Made by a program: the position numbers and the translations under genes. The notes under the pieces were generated by a model, which saw only the letters and a program-made list of their open reading frames with translations, was not told where the DNA came from and made no database searches. Below, piece after piece: positions 45,717 through 54,716 of a DNA stretch of 64,000 nt (its first letter is position 1; each line of letters opens with the position of its first letter). The DNA is taken from positions 4,999,501 to 5,063,500 of the forward strand of contig NZ_CP083952.1 in assembly GCF_006442545.2 (NCBI RefSeq), given 5' to 3'. Source of the DNA: Mesorhizobium sp. B2-1-8 (GTDB lineage: Bacteria; Pseudomonadota; Alphaproteobacteria; Rhizobiales; Rhizobiaceae).

Positions 45717-47005
45717 GAATAGCCCTGGTCAACCCCTCCTGGACGTATGACGACAGCATCTATTTCGGCTGCCGCCAACCGCATCTGCCGCTGGAACTCG
45801 GCTATTCCAAAGCCCTGCTCGAAGCGGCCGGCCATGAGGTGCTGCTGTTGGACGGCCAGTTGCAGAAGCTCGACAACTCAGGGCTCTACGAACGTGTGGC
45901 TGATTTCGCGCCTGCGATGACGGTCGTCAGCACCGCGCCGACCTATCTGTTTTGGCGCTGCGCACCGCCGGAGTTGCGCGTGCCGGCCGATTTCCTCAAT
46001 CGTCTCGCCGGGCGCGGCGGACGCACGGCCGCCGTCGGGCCGCATGGTTCGGCGACGCCGGCGCCGACCTTGCGCAAGCTAGGCGTCGACATTGTCGTGC
46101 GCGGCGAATGCGAGGAAGTCGTCGCCGACCTTGCCGGGCGCGACAATTGGAGCTTGGTCCCCTCGACCGCCTATCTGCGGGACGCCAAACTGGTTTCGAA
46201 CGGCGGCGTCCATGCCAGTGCGTTTGTCGATCATCCGCCGCTGGAATGGCCATCCGACTGGATCGCCGCCCATTCGCATCACCATCACAGGTTCGATGAC
46301 CAACAGCATGGGTTCGGCGCGGAGGTCGAGGCGTCACGCGGCTGTCCGTACAGTTGCAGCTTCTGCGCCAAGATCGATTTCCGCGATGCCTATCGCCGCC
46401 GCAGCCACGAAGCGGTGGTGAGCGAAATCGATCGGCTGATCGCCCAAGGTGTCGGCTACATCTACTTCATCGACGAAATCTTCCTCCCCCAAAAAGCGTT
46501 GCTGGAGGCATTGGTCGATCGCGACGTGAAATTCGGCGTACAGACCCGCATCGATCTTTGGAAACCCGAGCTGCTTGAATTGCTGGGCGCGGCCGGCTGC
46601 GTATCCATCGAAGCCGGGCTCGAAAGCCTGACGGTGGAAGGGCGCGCCATGCTGGCCAAGCGCTGCCGGCTGGGCACCGAGGAACTTGCCGCGCTGCTTG
46701 TCAAAGCCAGACGCCACGTTCCCTTCGTCCAGGCCAATCTGATCGGCGTGGTCGAGGACGATCCGGCACTTGTCGATCACTGGCGAACCCACCTGATCGA
46801 CAATGGCGTGTGGGCCAATGAACCCGTCCCGCTTTATCCATATCCGAGTTCGCCCAGCTATCGCGAGCTTTGGGGCGAACCCGACGATCTCGCCTGGGAG
46901 CGCGCCCATGACCATTATCTCACATCGTTCCAGAAGTTCAGCGACATCCAGGAGAAGCGTCCGCGTCCGCTGGCGGAACTGGAGGCGGCATGTTGCGGAC
47001 ACTGA
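45713..47005 (+). CDS. B12-binding-domain radical SAM protein (TIGR04295-like)
   Basis: 430 residues from the ATG at 45713, overlapping the previous stop. Residues 1-150 form a cobalamin-type Rossmann domain (MRIALVNPSWTYDDSIYFGC, PLELGYSKALLEAAGHEVLL). The radical SAM cluster motif CPYSCSFC (CxxxCxxC) lies near residue 213, followed by FIDEIFLPQKALLEALVD. B12 radical SAM enzymes methylate or rearrange unactivated carbons. Here a sugar or inositol glycan is the likely substrate. The family recurs beside TIGR04290 methyltransferases like the one at 56623. Confidence 0.88.
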   Translation: MRIALVNPSWTYDDSIYFGCRQPHLPLELGYSKALLEAAGHEVLLLDGQLQKLDNSGLYERVADFAPAMTVVSTAPTYLFWRCAPPELRVPADFLNRLAGRGGRTAAVGPHGSATPAPTLRKLGVDIVVRGECEEVVADLAGRDNWSLVPSTAYLRDAKLVSNGGVHASAFVDHPPLEWPSDWIAAHSHHHHRFDDQQHGFGAEVEASRGCPYSCSFCAKIDFRDAYRRRSHEAVVSEIDRLIAQGVGYIYFIDEIFLPQKALLEALVDRDVKFGVQTRIDLWKPELLELLGAAGCVSIEAGLESLTVEGRAMLAKRCRLGTEELAALLVKARRHVPFVQANLIGVVEDDPALVDHWRTHLIDNGVWANEPVPLYPYPSSPSYRELWGEPDDLAWERAHDHYLTSFQKFSDIQEKRPRPLAELEAACCGH

Positions 47006-48090
47006 GGCCGCGCAAACGGCGCATCCTGATGACGGTCGACGCCATGGGCGGAGTATGGCGCTATGCGCTTGACCTCGGCCGGGAACTGGTCAGTGGCGGC
47101 GACAGCATCGTGTTCGCCGGTCTGGGGCCGCAACCATCCAGGCAGCAGGCCGAGGAGGCGCGGACCTTCGCAACGCTGATCTGGTTGAACACGCCGCTCG
47201 ATTGGATGACCCGCGACGCCGGCGATCTGGACGGCTTGCCGCGGGAGTTGCGTGCGCCGATGCGTGACCATGCCATCGACCTCGTGCACCTCAACGCGCC
47301 GACGGAGGCGGTGGGATTGGATGCGCCCTGCCCAGTCATAGTCGTTTCGCATTCATGCGTAACGACATGGTTCCATTCCGTCAGGGGACAGGCGTTGGAC
47401 AGCGCATGGAGCTGGCAGAAAGAGTGCAACAGGCGCGGCTTCGAAAGGGCCGATGCGGTCATCGCGCCGAGCGGCAGTCATGCCCAGTTGCTTGAGACGT
47501 GCTATGGCCCGATCGCACGCCTCCACGTCGTCGGAAATGGCGCACGTCCGGTCCCGCACGTCGAACACCGCCAGCCGCTGGTCTTCGCCGCCGCCCGCTG
47601 GTGGGACGAGGGAAAGAACGTGGCGGCGGTCGACCAGGCCGCCTCCTTGACGCAATGGCCCATCTTTACAGCCGGTTCGATGCACGGCCCGAACGGCGAG
47701 CGTGCCACCGTCGACCACGCCGTTCCTCTCGGGGCACTGCCGTATGACGAGGTGCGCTCCTTGATGGCCCGCGCCGGCATTTTTGTATCGCCATCGCTCT
47801 ACGAACCGTTCGGCCTGGCGGCGCTGGAAGCGGCTATGTCGGCAACGCCCCTGGTGCTCTCGGACATCCCGACCTATCGCGAATTATGGGACGGGGCCGC
47901 GATGTTCTTCGACGCGCGCGACCCGCATGATCTGGCTGCCTGCATCAATCGCCTTTCTAGCGATGCCGGGCACAGGGGGGAACTCGGTCAGGCAGCCCTC
48001 CGCCGCAGCCGCAGGTACACGCTGGCGAGGCAGGCAGTGGCCATGCGCGATGTCTACGAAAAGGCGGCGCTGGCCGTGGCTGAGCGCTGA
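46990..48090 (+). CDS. family GT4-type glycosyltransferase
   Basis: 366 residues. The C-terminal nucleotide-sugar domain has FVSPSLYEPFGLAALEAAMS, the EX7E-type signature of GT4, and the N-terminal domain contains VDAMGGVWRYALDLGREL. The start at 46990 overlaps the radical SAM gene by 16 bp; an ATG at 47029 is an alternative. Cytosolic, no membrane helix. Retaining transfer from an unknown sugar nucleotide. Confidence 0.88.
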   Translation: MLRTLRPRKRRILMTVDAMGGVWRYALDLGRELVSGGDSIVFAGLGPQPSRQQAEEARTFATLIWLNTPLDWMTRDAGDLDGLPRELRAPMRDHAIDLVHLNAPTEAVGLDAPCPVIVVSHSCVTTWFHSVRGQALDSAWSWQKECNRRGFERADAVIAPSGSHAQLLETCYGPIARLHVVGNGARPVPHVEHRQPLVFAAARWWDEGKNVAAVDQAASLTQWPIFTAGSMHGPNGERATVDHAVPLGALPYDEVRSLMARAGIFVSPSLYEPFGLAALEAAMSATPLVLSDIPTYRELWDGAAMFFDARDPHDLAACINRLSSDAGHRGELGQAALRRSRRYTLARQAVAMRDVYEKAALAVAER

Positions 48091-48092
48091 TC

Positions 48093-49223
48093 ATGCGCTT
48101 CCTGTTCTACACCCACTCCCTCGTCTCAGACTGGAACCACGGCAATGCCCATTTCCTTCGGGGCGTCATGCGGGAGTTGGTAGCCCGCCGGCATCAGGCC
48201 ATTGCTCTGGAGCCGGCGGACGGTTGGAGCCGGTCGAGCCTGCTGGCCGAGAAGGGATCCTACGCGATCGAACGTTTCCGCAAGGATTTCCCCGAATTGA
48301 TGCCGGTGACCTATGATGCCGGGTTCGACCACGAAGCCTGGATCGCCGAGGCCGACGTGGTGATCGTCCACGAATGGACCGACCCGGAGCTTGTCGCTCG
48401 TATAGGCCGTGTCCGGGCCGGTGGCGGCAACTTCATCCTTCTGTTTCACGACACTCATCACCGGGCCGTGTCGGCCGCCGAAGCAATCTCGGCGCTCCGT
48501 CTGGAGCATTATGACGGCGTTCTCGCCTTTGGCGAAGCGCTGCGCGAGAGCTATCTGCGCGCCGGCTGGGGCAAGCGTGTCTTCACCTGGCATGAAGCGG
48601 CGGACGATCGCCTGTTCAAGCCCCACCCGGAGATCCACCGCACGTCCGATCTGGTCTGGATCGGAAACTGGGGCGACGACGAACGGACCGCCGAACTCAG
48701 GGAGTTTCTGATCGAACCGGTGCGCGATCTCGGCCTTGAGGCCACTGTTCACGGTGTGCGCTATCCCAAGCCGGCACTTGCCGACCTGGCCGCCGGTGGC
48801 CTGTGCTACGAAGGGTGGATCGCCAACGCCGAAGTGCCCAAAGCGTTTGCCGCGCATCGTGTCACGGTGCACATTCCGCGGCGCCCCTACCGTGAAAGCC
48901 TGCCCGGTATTCCAACGATCCGCATGTTCGAGGCCCTCGCCTGCGGCATCCCGCTGATTTCAGCGCCATGGTCGGATGTCGAGCAGCTTTTCAGACCCGG
49001 CGTCGACTTCCTGTTTGCCGAGGATGGCATCCAAATGCGGCAACACATTCAGGCGGTGCTGGCCGATTCCGATTTCGCAACCTCCCTGGTGGCCTCGGGT
49101 CTTGAGACCATCCGTTCGCGACACACCTGCCGGCACCGCGTCAACGAGTTGTTCGACGTGCTGTCGCAATGCACGAATCGGCACACCGCTCACCCGACCG
49201 CCGCAAAGGAAGCCGCCGCATGA
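48093..49223 (+). CDS. CgeB-like glycosyltransferase, copy 1
   Basis: 376 residues. Two Rossmann-like halves; the C-terminal half IPTIRMFEALACGIPLISAP is the group 1/CgeB-type (PF13524-like) donor-binding region. The N-terminus FYTHSLVSDWNHGNAHFLRG follows the same pattern as the three other copies in this cluster (start, S-x-W-N/G, NGHA or similar, RG). It begins 2 bp after the GT4 gene, and its end overlaps copy 2. Confidence 0.85.
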   Translation: MRFLFYTHSLVSDWNHGNAHFLRGVMRELVARRHQAIALEPADGWSRSSLLAEKGSYAIERFRKDFPELMPVTYDAGFDHEAWIAEADVVIVHEWTDPELVARIGRVRAGGGNFILLFHDTHHRAVSAAEAISALRLEHYDGVLAFGEALRESYLRAGWGKRVFTWHEAADDRLFKPHPEIHRTSDLVWIGNWGDDERTAELREFLIEPVRDLGLEATVHGVRYPKPALADLAAGGLCYEGWIANAEVPKAFAAHRVTVHIPRRPYRESLPGIPTIRMFEALACGIPLISAPWSDVEQLFRPGVDFLFAEDGIQMRQHIQAVLADSDFATSLVASGLETIRSRHTCRHRVNELFDVLSQCTNRHTAHPTAAKEAAA

Positions 49224-50314
49224 AGATCGCATTCTATGGATCGAGCCTTTTGTCGTCCTATTGGAACGGTGCCGCGACCTATTACCGTGGCTTGCTGAAG
49301 GCGCTTTCCCAACTGGGCTACGAAATCACCTTCTACGAGCCCGACGTCTATGACAGGCAGAAGAACCGGGACATCGAGGCGCCGGAATGGTGCACCGTCG
49401 TCGTTTACGAGGCGACCGGGCATGCCCTGATACAGGTGGCGGCGCGTGCGGCCGAGGCCGACATCGTCGTCAAGGCGAGCGGCGTCGGTTTCGAGGACGA
49501 GGCGCTGCTGCGCGCCGTCCTGGACCACGCCCGCAGCGATGCGCTCACGGTATTCTGGGACGTGGATGCACCGGCCACGCTCGCCCAGTTGCGCGGGGAG
49601 CCGGACCACCCGCTGCATCACGCGCTGCAGGAAATCGACCTCGTATTGACGTATGGCGGCGGCGATCCTGTCGTTTGGGCCTATCGTGCCATGGGCGCAA
49701 ACGAGTGCGTGCCGATCTATAACGCGCTCGATCCAGAAACGCATCACCCGGTCGCCGGCAATGCCCGCTTTGCCTGCGATCTGGCATTCCTCGGCAACAG
49801 GCTGCCGGATCGTGAAGCACGTGTGGGATCCTTCTTCCTCGATCCCGCGAGCCAGCTGCCGCGACAACGGTTTCTGCTCGGCGGATCGGGCTGGGGCGAC
49901 AAGCGGCTCCCCGCCAATGTCGACTGGCTCGGCCATGTCGGGACCCGCGATCACAACGCCTTCAATGTGACGCCAAAGGCCGTGCTGAATATCAGCCGCG
50001 ACAGCATGGCGGCCAATGGTTTTTCACCGGCCACGCGTGTCTTCGAGGCGGCAGGCGCCGGCGCCTGCCTTATCACCGATTCGTGGTTGGGCGTGGATCT
50101 GTTCCTGAAACCCGGCGAGGAAATCCTTGTGGCGCGCGACGGTGGCGATGTCGCCGAAATCATGCGGGCGCTGACCCCTGGTCGGGCAAAGGCAATCGGC
50201 CAGGCCGCACTTCGCCGCGTTCTCGCCGACCATACCTACGCGTTGCGGGCGACCGTGGCTGATGAAGTCTTCAAACGGCATTTGACGCATGGGACCGTGG
50301 AGGCAGCTGAGTGA
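49220..50314 (+). CDS. CgeB-like glycosyltransferase, copy 2
   Basis: 364 residues from the ATG at 49220 (MKIAFYGSSLLSSYWNGAAT), overlapping the preceding stop. It has the FYEPDVYDRQ element and a C-terminal ATRVFEAAGAGACLITDSWL donor region. Related to copies 3 and 4 at 50311 and 54717. No membrane segment. The specific sugar is unknown. Confidence 0.85.
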   Translation: MKIAFYGSSLLSSYWNGAATYYRGLLKALSQLGYEITFYEPDVYDRQKNRDIEAPEWCTVVVYEATGHALIQVAARAAEADIVVKASGVGFEDEALLRAVLDHARSDALTVFWDVDAPATLAQLRGEPDHPLHHALQEIDLVLTYGGGDPVVWAYRAMGANECVPIYNALDPETHHPVAGNARFACDLAFLGNRLPDREARVGSFFLDPASQLPRQRFLLGGSGWGDKRLPANVDWLGHVGTRDHNAFNVTPKAVLNISRDSMAANGFSPATRVFEAAGAGACLITDSWLGVDLFLKPGEEILVARDGGDVAEIMRALTPGRAKAIGQAALRRVLADHTYALRATVADEVFKRHLTHGTVEAAE

Positions 50315-51414
50315 CCACGCAGTTGAATATCGTTTTTCTCGGCCTGTCGCTGTCCTCGTCCTGGGGAAACGGCCACGCCACCACCTTTCGAGGTCTGCTG
50401 AAGGGCCTTCACGATCTCGGCCACCGCGTTACTTTTCTGGAGCGCGATGTGCCGTGGTACGCCAATCACCGCGATTTGCGCGATCCGGATTTCTGCTCCT
50501 TGCGCTATTACGATACCGTACAGGAACTGCAACGCGACTACGCACGGTGCCTGCAAGAGGCCGACGTCGTGGTCATCGGTTCTTTCGTGCCGGAAGGGCG
50601 CGCAGTCATCGACATCGTCGCTTCACTTTGCAAGGGACAATTCTGCTTTTACGACGTCGACACGCCTGTGACTCTGGCGAAGCTGTCGGCGGACGATTGC
50701 GACTATTTGAGCTGGCGCCAGATCCCCTACTTCGACATCTATTTCTCTTTCGCCGGCGGCCCAGTGCTTACCGATCTGGCGCAGACCTTCGGTGCGCGTC
50801 GCGCCGAGCCGCTCTACTGTTCGGTCGATCCGGAACGGCATTACCGCACCGCGGATTCGATCCGCTGGGATCTCGGCTATCTCGGCACCTACAGCATGGA
50901 CCGACAGGCCACGCTGAATGCGCTCCTGCTCGAGCCTGCACATCGCATGCCGGATCGGCGTTTCGTGGTGGCCGGCTCGCAATATCCCTCCGACCTCGAC
51001 TGGCCCGACAACGTCGAGCGGATCGAACATTTGTCGCCGGCCGATCACGCCGCATTCTACAGCCGTCAGCGCTATACGCTGAACGTCACACGCAGTTCCA
51101 TGATTGCCGCGGGATGGTCGCCCAGCGTGCGACTTTTCGAGGCCGCCGCTTGCGGCACGCCGATCATCAGCGATCGCTCGCCAGGCCTCGACAGTTTCTT
51201 TCCCGCATCGACGATCCACACCGCCAAGAAGTCGGATGATGTCGTCGCGATTCTGTCCCGGGAATCGGCTCGTACACGTCTCGCCATGGCAGACCGGGCA
51301 CGCGAACTCGTCCTTGCCTCCCACACCGGTGTGGCCAGGGCTCGCGAATTCATCACGGCGCTTACGCAAAAAGGGACGGTGGTCCTCGATCTCAATATCG
51401 GAAGTGCAGCATGA
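50311..51414 (+). CDS. CgeB-like glycosyltransferase, copy 3
   Basis: 367 residues from a GTG that overlaps the copy 2 stop (GTGA). The N-terminus SSSWGNGHATTFRGLLKGL and FLERDVPWYANHRDL, and the C-terminus WSPSVRLFEAAACGTPIISD, closely match copy 4 at 54717, so these two are recent relatives. A larger frame from 50289 in another phase is shadow. Confidence 0.87.
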   Translation: MTTQLNIVFLGLSLSSSWGNGHATTFRGLLKGLHDLGHRVTFLERDVPWYANHRDLRDPDFCSLRYYDTVQELQRDYARCLQEADVVVIGSFVPEGRAVIDIVASLCKGQFCFYDVDTPVTLAKLSADDCDYLSWRQIPYFDIYFSFAGGPVLTDLAQTFGARRAEPLYCSVDPERHYRTADSIRWDLGYLGTYSMDRQATLNALLLEPAHRMPDRRFVVAGSQYPSDLDWPDNVERIEHLSPADHAAFYSRQRYTLNVTRSSMIAAGWSPSVRLFEAAACGTPIISDRSPGLDSFFPASTIHTAKKSDDVVAILSRESARTRLAMADRARELVLASHTGVARAREFITALTQKGTVVLDLNIGSAA

Positions 51415-52484
51415 CCGGCAGACAGGAGAAAATCGCGATGCGACAAACAAAAAAAGCGCCAAGGGCAAAGACGGTGCTCGTTGCCGGTGGCGCGGGCTTC
51501 CTCGGATCGCATCTTTGCGAAGCATTGTTACGCGATGACTGGCGCGTGATCTGCGCCGACAATTTTCTCACCGGGCGCATGGAGAACATCAACGCGATCA
51601 TGGACCATCCGGGTTTCCGGTTGATCGAGCAGGATATCTGCCGTCCGTTGCACCTTGGTGAGCCGGTGGACCGCATCTTCAACCTGGCATGCGCCGCGTC
51701 ACCGCCGCGTTACCAGGCCGATCCGATCCACACCACACGAACCTGCGTCATCGGAACGTTGAACCTGCTTGAACTCGCTGCTCGCAAGGATGCCCGATTG
51801 CTGCAGGCCTCCACGAGTGAAGTGTATGGCGATCCGGAACAACATCCGCAGAGGGAGGATTATGTCGGCCACGTGAACTGCATCGGCCCACGCGCCTGCT
51901 ACGACGAGGGCAAGCGCACTGCCGAAACACTTTGCTTCGACTATCTGAGAGCCGCCAACGCCGATGCTCGTGTCGCACGTATCTTCAATACCTACGGGCC
52001 GAGAATGGACCCGGCGGACGGCCGCATCGTCTCGAACCTCATCATGCAGGCCTTGGAGAAGCGCCCGCTGACGATCTTCGGCGACGGCTTGCAGACGCGA
52101 TCTTTCTGCTACGTCTCCGATCTGATCGATGGGTTGATGCGTCTGATGGATATCGCTCCGAATCCGGGAAAGCCGATCAACCTGGGCAATCCCGGAGAAT
52201 TCACCATTATGCAGCTGGCGGCATTGGTGAAGGCGATGACCGGCACCAAGTCGGACATGACGTTTCTGCCGCTGCCGCAGGACGATCCTCGACGTAGGCA
52301 GCCTGACATATCGCGCGCGAAAGAACTGCTCGGCTGGACGCCGAGAGTGCCTCTCAACCAGGGGCTCGCGCGGACGATCGACTATTTCGCTTCGCTCGAA
52401 GGCGGCCAGATCGGCGATGAAATACCCGGTCGCGCCACAAGGGCGAGGGCTATGTCAGGCGGGCTGCAGAACCTCCCTGCCTGA
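51411..52484 (+). CDS. UDP-glucuronate decarboxylase-like SDR (UDP-xylose synthase type)
   Basis: 357 residues. The motifs VAGGAGFLGSHLCEALL, DNFLTGRMENI, NLACAASPPRYQADPIHT, STSEVYGDPEQHPQ and CYDEGKRTAETLCF are nearly diagnostic for UDP-xylose synthase, which makes UDP-xylose from UDP-glucuronate. It would supply xylose to the glycosyltransferases here and fits the xylosidase-like protein at 57377. The ATG at 51411 overlaps the upstream stop; an ATG at 51438 is an alternative. Confidence 0.92.
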   Translation: MTGRQEKIAMRQTKKAPRAKTVLVAGGAGFLGSHLCEALLRDDWRVICADNFLTGRMENINAIMDHPGFRLIEQDICRPLHLGEPVDRIFNLACAASPPRYQADPIHTTRTCVIGTLNLLELAARKDARLLQASTSEVYGDPEQHPQREDYVGHVNCIGPRACYDEGKRTAETLCFDYLRAANADARVARIFNTYGPRMDPADGRIVSNLIMQALEKRPLTIFGDGLQTRSFCYVSDLIDGLMRLMDIAPNPGKPINLGNPGEFTIMQLAALVKAMTGTKSDMTFLPLPQDDPRRRQPDISRAKELLGWTPRVPLNQGLARTIDYFASLEGGQIGDEIPGRATRARAMSGGLQNLPA

Positions 52485-52519
52485 TAGCCGGCACCGCGGC
52501 CTCTGCCCATCGAACCGCG

Positions 52520-52544
52520 GGAACATCCGCTCCAGCTTGTGGTT
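52520..52544 (+). promoter_or_regulatory. EcfG promoter-like site
   Basis: GGAAC-N16-GGTT, 29 bp upstream of the small gene at 52574. Confidence 0.45.
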
Positions 52545-52573
52545 TGACGACAGGACCAGATATGGAGGACGTC

Positions 52574-52759
52574 ATGCAACCCAAGCGATCCGCGACGGAC
52601 ATCGACAAGATGGCGGAACGGGAAATGGCTGCTTATTTGCGGCGAGCCTCGATCACCTATCTGGAGTGCTGCGTCAGCCTGATGATGACGCATCTGCAGC
52701 GGGAAGAAGTGGCCGCTATTCTCGAGCAGGAAGCAGACATGCTGCGAAGGCTGGATTGA
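52574..52759 (+). CDS. small hypothetical protein
   Basis: 61 residues from the ATG at 52574, with ggagg 6-10 nt upstream (MQPKRSATDIDKMAEREMAA). Helical and charged, ending ILEQEADMLRRLD. It does not fit NepR. An EcfG-like promoter precedes it, so it looks like an independent small stress gene within the sugar cluster. Confidence 0.6.
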   Translation: MQPKRSATDIDKMAEREMAAYLRRASITYLECCVSLMMTHLQREEVAAILEQEADMLRRLD

Positions 52760-52936
52760 TGGGCCACGCCCTGGCGTGATCCGGGCCAGATAGCGCGTGA
52801 ACTCCGCGGCAGTCTCTGTCTGGGCAGCCGTGCATGATCCAGCGTGGTGCCGCGAGACATGCGCTCGGGTCGCTCCCTCCTTAAGCTGTCGTGCACTCTC
52901 GGTCCGCTTGTGGTCACAATTTTTCAGTCGAGCAAG

Positions 52937-52961
52937 GGAACATTCCGGCAGGGTGGCGGTT
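52937..52961 (+). promoter_or_regulatory. EcfG promoter-like site before the inositol-phosphate synthase gene
   Basis: GGAAC-N16-GGTT, 44 bp upstream of the GTG at 53006. It would drive the second half of the sugar cluster. Confidence 0.5.
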
Positions 52962-53005
52962 CGGCGCAAGGAACTTACCTTTGAACAGCATAGGGCGGCA
53001 GTTTC

Positions 53006-54109
53006 GTGGGATCGAAAAAGATTCGTGTTGGCATCGTTGGAGTCGGCAATTGCGCGTCGTCCTTGGTGCAGGGTCTCTCCTATTATCGTGATGCGAAAAG
53101 CAATGAACCGGTCCCGGGCCTGATGCATGTCGATCTCGGTGGCTATCACGTCGACGACATCGAAATTGTCTGTGCATTCGATGTCGCCAAGAGCAAGGTT
53201 GGTCGCGACGTCGCGGAGGCGATCTACGCCGCCCCGAACAACACATTCCGTTTTGCCGACGCACCGACGACCGGTGTTCGCGTCGAGCGCGGGCCGACGC
53301 TCGACGGGATCGGCAAATATCTGCGCAACGAGATCGAAGAGGCGCCAGAGCCGGTTGCCAACGTCAGCGGGATCTTGCGCGACAGCGGAGCCGATGTGCT
53401 GGTCTCCTACCTGCCGGTGGGTTCGGAGGAGGCGACGCACTTCTATGCTGAATGCGCGCTCGAGGCCGGCTGCGCCTTCGTCAACTGCATACCGGTTTTC
53501 ATCGCCTCGCGTCCGGAATGGCGGCGGCGCTTCGAGCAACGCGGGCTGCCACTGGTAGGCGACGACATCAAGAGCCAGGTCGGCGCGACGATCGTGCACC
53601 GGCTGCTGGCTAATGTCTTTCGCGAGCGCGGCGTGCGCATCGATCGCACTTATCAGCTGAATTTCGGCGGCAACACCGACTTTCTTAACATGTTGGAACG
53701 TGAGCGGCTGGAATCGAAGAAGATCTCCAAGACGCAAGCGGTGACCAGCCAGCTGGATGTTCCCCTGGAGCCCGGCAACATCCATGTGGGACCCAGCGAC
53801 CATGTGCCTTGGCTCACCGACCGCAAATGGGCGTACATCCGTGTCGAAGGCACGACCTTCGGCGGCGTGCCGCTTAATGCCGAGCTCAAGCTGGAAGTGT
53901 GGGATTCGCCCAATTCAGCCGGCGTGGTGATCGACGCGGTGCGTTGCGCCAAGCTGGCGCTCGACCGCGGCATCGCCGGAGCGCTCACGGGTCCTTGCAG
54001 CTACTTCATGAAGTCACCTCCCGAACAGTTCACCGACGCCGAAGCCCGACAGCGGACGCTCGCTTTCATCGCCGGCAAGGACGAGCCTTTGCTGGATGCC
54101 GCGGAATGA
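53006..54109 (+). CDS. ino1: myo-inositol-1-phosphate synthase
   Basis: 367 residues from a GTG with agggcgg upstream. The NAD motif [19 protein letters not shown] is followed by conserved [26 protein letters not shown] and [18 protein letters not shown]. Length and motifs match the short prokaryotic (actinobacterial-type) enzymes that cyclise glucose-6-phosphate to inositol-1-phosphate. Rhizobia more often degrade inositol than make it. The phosphatase encoded next, overlapping by ATGA, could release free inositol. Confidence 0.93.
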   Translation: MGSKKIRVGIVGVGNCASSLVQGLSYYRDAKSNEPVPGLMHVDLGGYHVDDIEIVCAFDVAKSKVGRDVAEAIYAAPNNTFRFADAPTTGVRVERGPTLDGIGKYLRNEIEEAPEPVANVSGILRDSGADVLVSYLPVGSEEATHFYAECALEAGCAFVNCIPVFIASRPEWRRRFEQRGLPLVGDDIKSQVGATIVHRLLANVFRERGVRIDRTYQLNFGGNTDFLNMLERERLESKKISKTQAVTSQLDVPLEPGNIHVGPSDHVPWLTDRKWAYIRVEGTTFGGVPLNAELKLEVWDSPNSAGVVIDAVRCAKLALDRGIAGALTGPCSYFMKSPPEQFTDAEARQRTLAFIAGKDEPLLDAAE

Positions 54110-54702
54110 CGACGACGTTCTTCTTGATCCGCCATGCTGCGCACGACAATGTCGGCTCTTATCTTGCCGGGCGCATGGCCGGCGTTTGCCTTGGCGAGAC
54201 CGGAAAAGCTCAAGCAGAGCACCTTGGCGGGCGCATGGCCCGAGAGACAATCGCCGCCGTCTTGTGCAGCCCACGCGAGCGCACGCAGGAGACGGCGCTA
54301 CCGGTTGCTCTCGCCTGCGGTGTCGGTGAAATCGCGATCCGCGCCGAACTCGACGAAATCGACTTCGGCGACTGGTCTGGAAAGACCTTCGATGAATTGA
54401 ATGACGACGCCGGTTGGCGGGCGTGGAACGACCAGCGGCAGGAGGCAAGGACACCGAGCGGCGAGACCATGCTGGATGTCCAGCAGCGCATCGTCTCGCT
54501 GATGAACGACGTCCGCGAGCTGCGTCAGAACCAATGCATCGCCCTGATCAGCCATGCCGACGTTATCAAGGCCGCCGTCTGCAAGGTGCTCGGCTTGTCA
54601 GTCGGCGATTGCTTTCGCTTCGACATAGATCCCGCCTCGATCACGACGATCGTGTCGGGCGACTGGGGCTCAAAGCTCCTGCGAATGAATGAAGTTGCCT
54701 GA
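54106..54702 (+). CDS. histidine phosphatase family protein
   Basis: 198 residues from the ATG at 54106, in an ATGA overlap with ino1; an open extension back to 53899 lies inside ino1. The phospho-His motif is [10 protein letters not shown] (RHA), the second catalytic His in [15 protein letters not shown], and the acid in [11 protein letters not shown]. It resembles phosphoglycerate mutase-like phosphatases. Coupling to ino1 suggests an inositol phosphate or sugar phosphate substrate. Confidence 0.88.
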   Translation: MTTTFFLIRHAAHDNVGSYLAGRMAGVCLGETGKAQAEHLGGRMARETIAAVLCSPRERTQETALPVALACGVGEIAIRAELDEIDFGDWSGKTFDELNDDAGWRAWNDQRQEARTPSGETMLDVQQRIVSLMNDVRELRQNQCIALISHADVIKAAVCKVLGLSVGDCFRFDIDPASITTIVSGDWGSKLLRMNEVA

Positions 54703-54716
54703 CGAGGAAATTCCCC

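Noticed and set aside
50289..51239. 316-residue plus-strand frame over glycosyltransferase copy 3
   Set aside because: Arg-rich shadow in another phase; the GTG-started frame at 50311 has the family motifs.
52574..52759. 61-residue gene as a further NepR copy
   Set aside because: It lacks the P-x-R-x-x-x-L-A helix pattern seen at 42131 and 63457.
53899..54105. N-terminal extension of the histidine phosphatase
   Set aside because: It lies within ino1; the RHA motif sits correctly only from the ATG at 54106.
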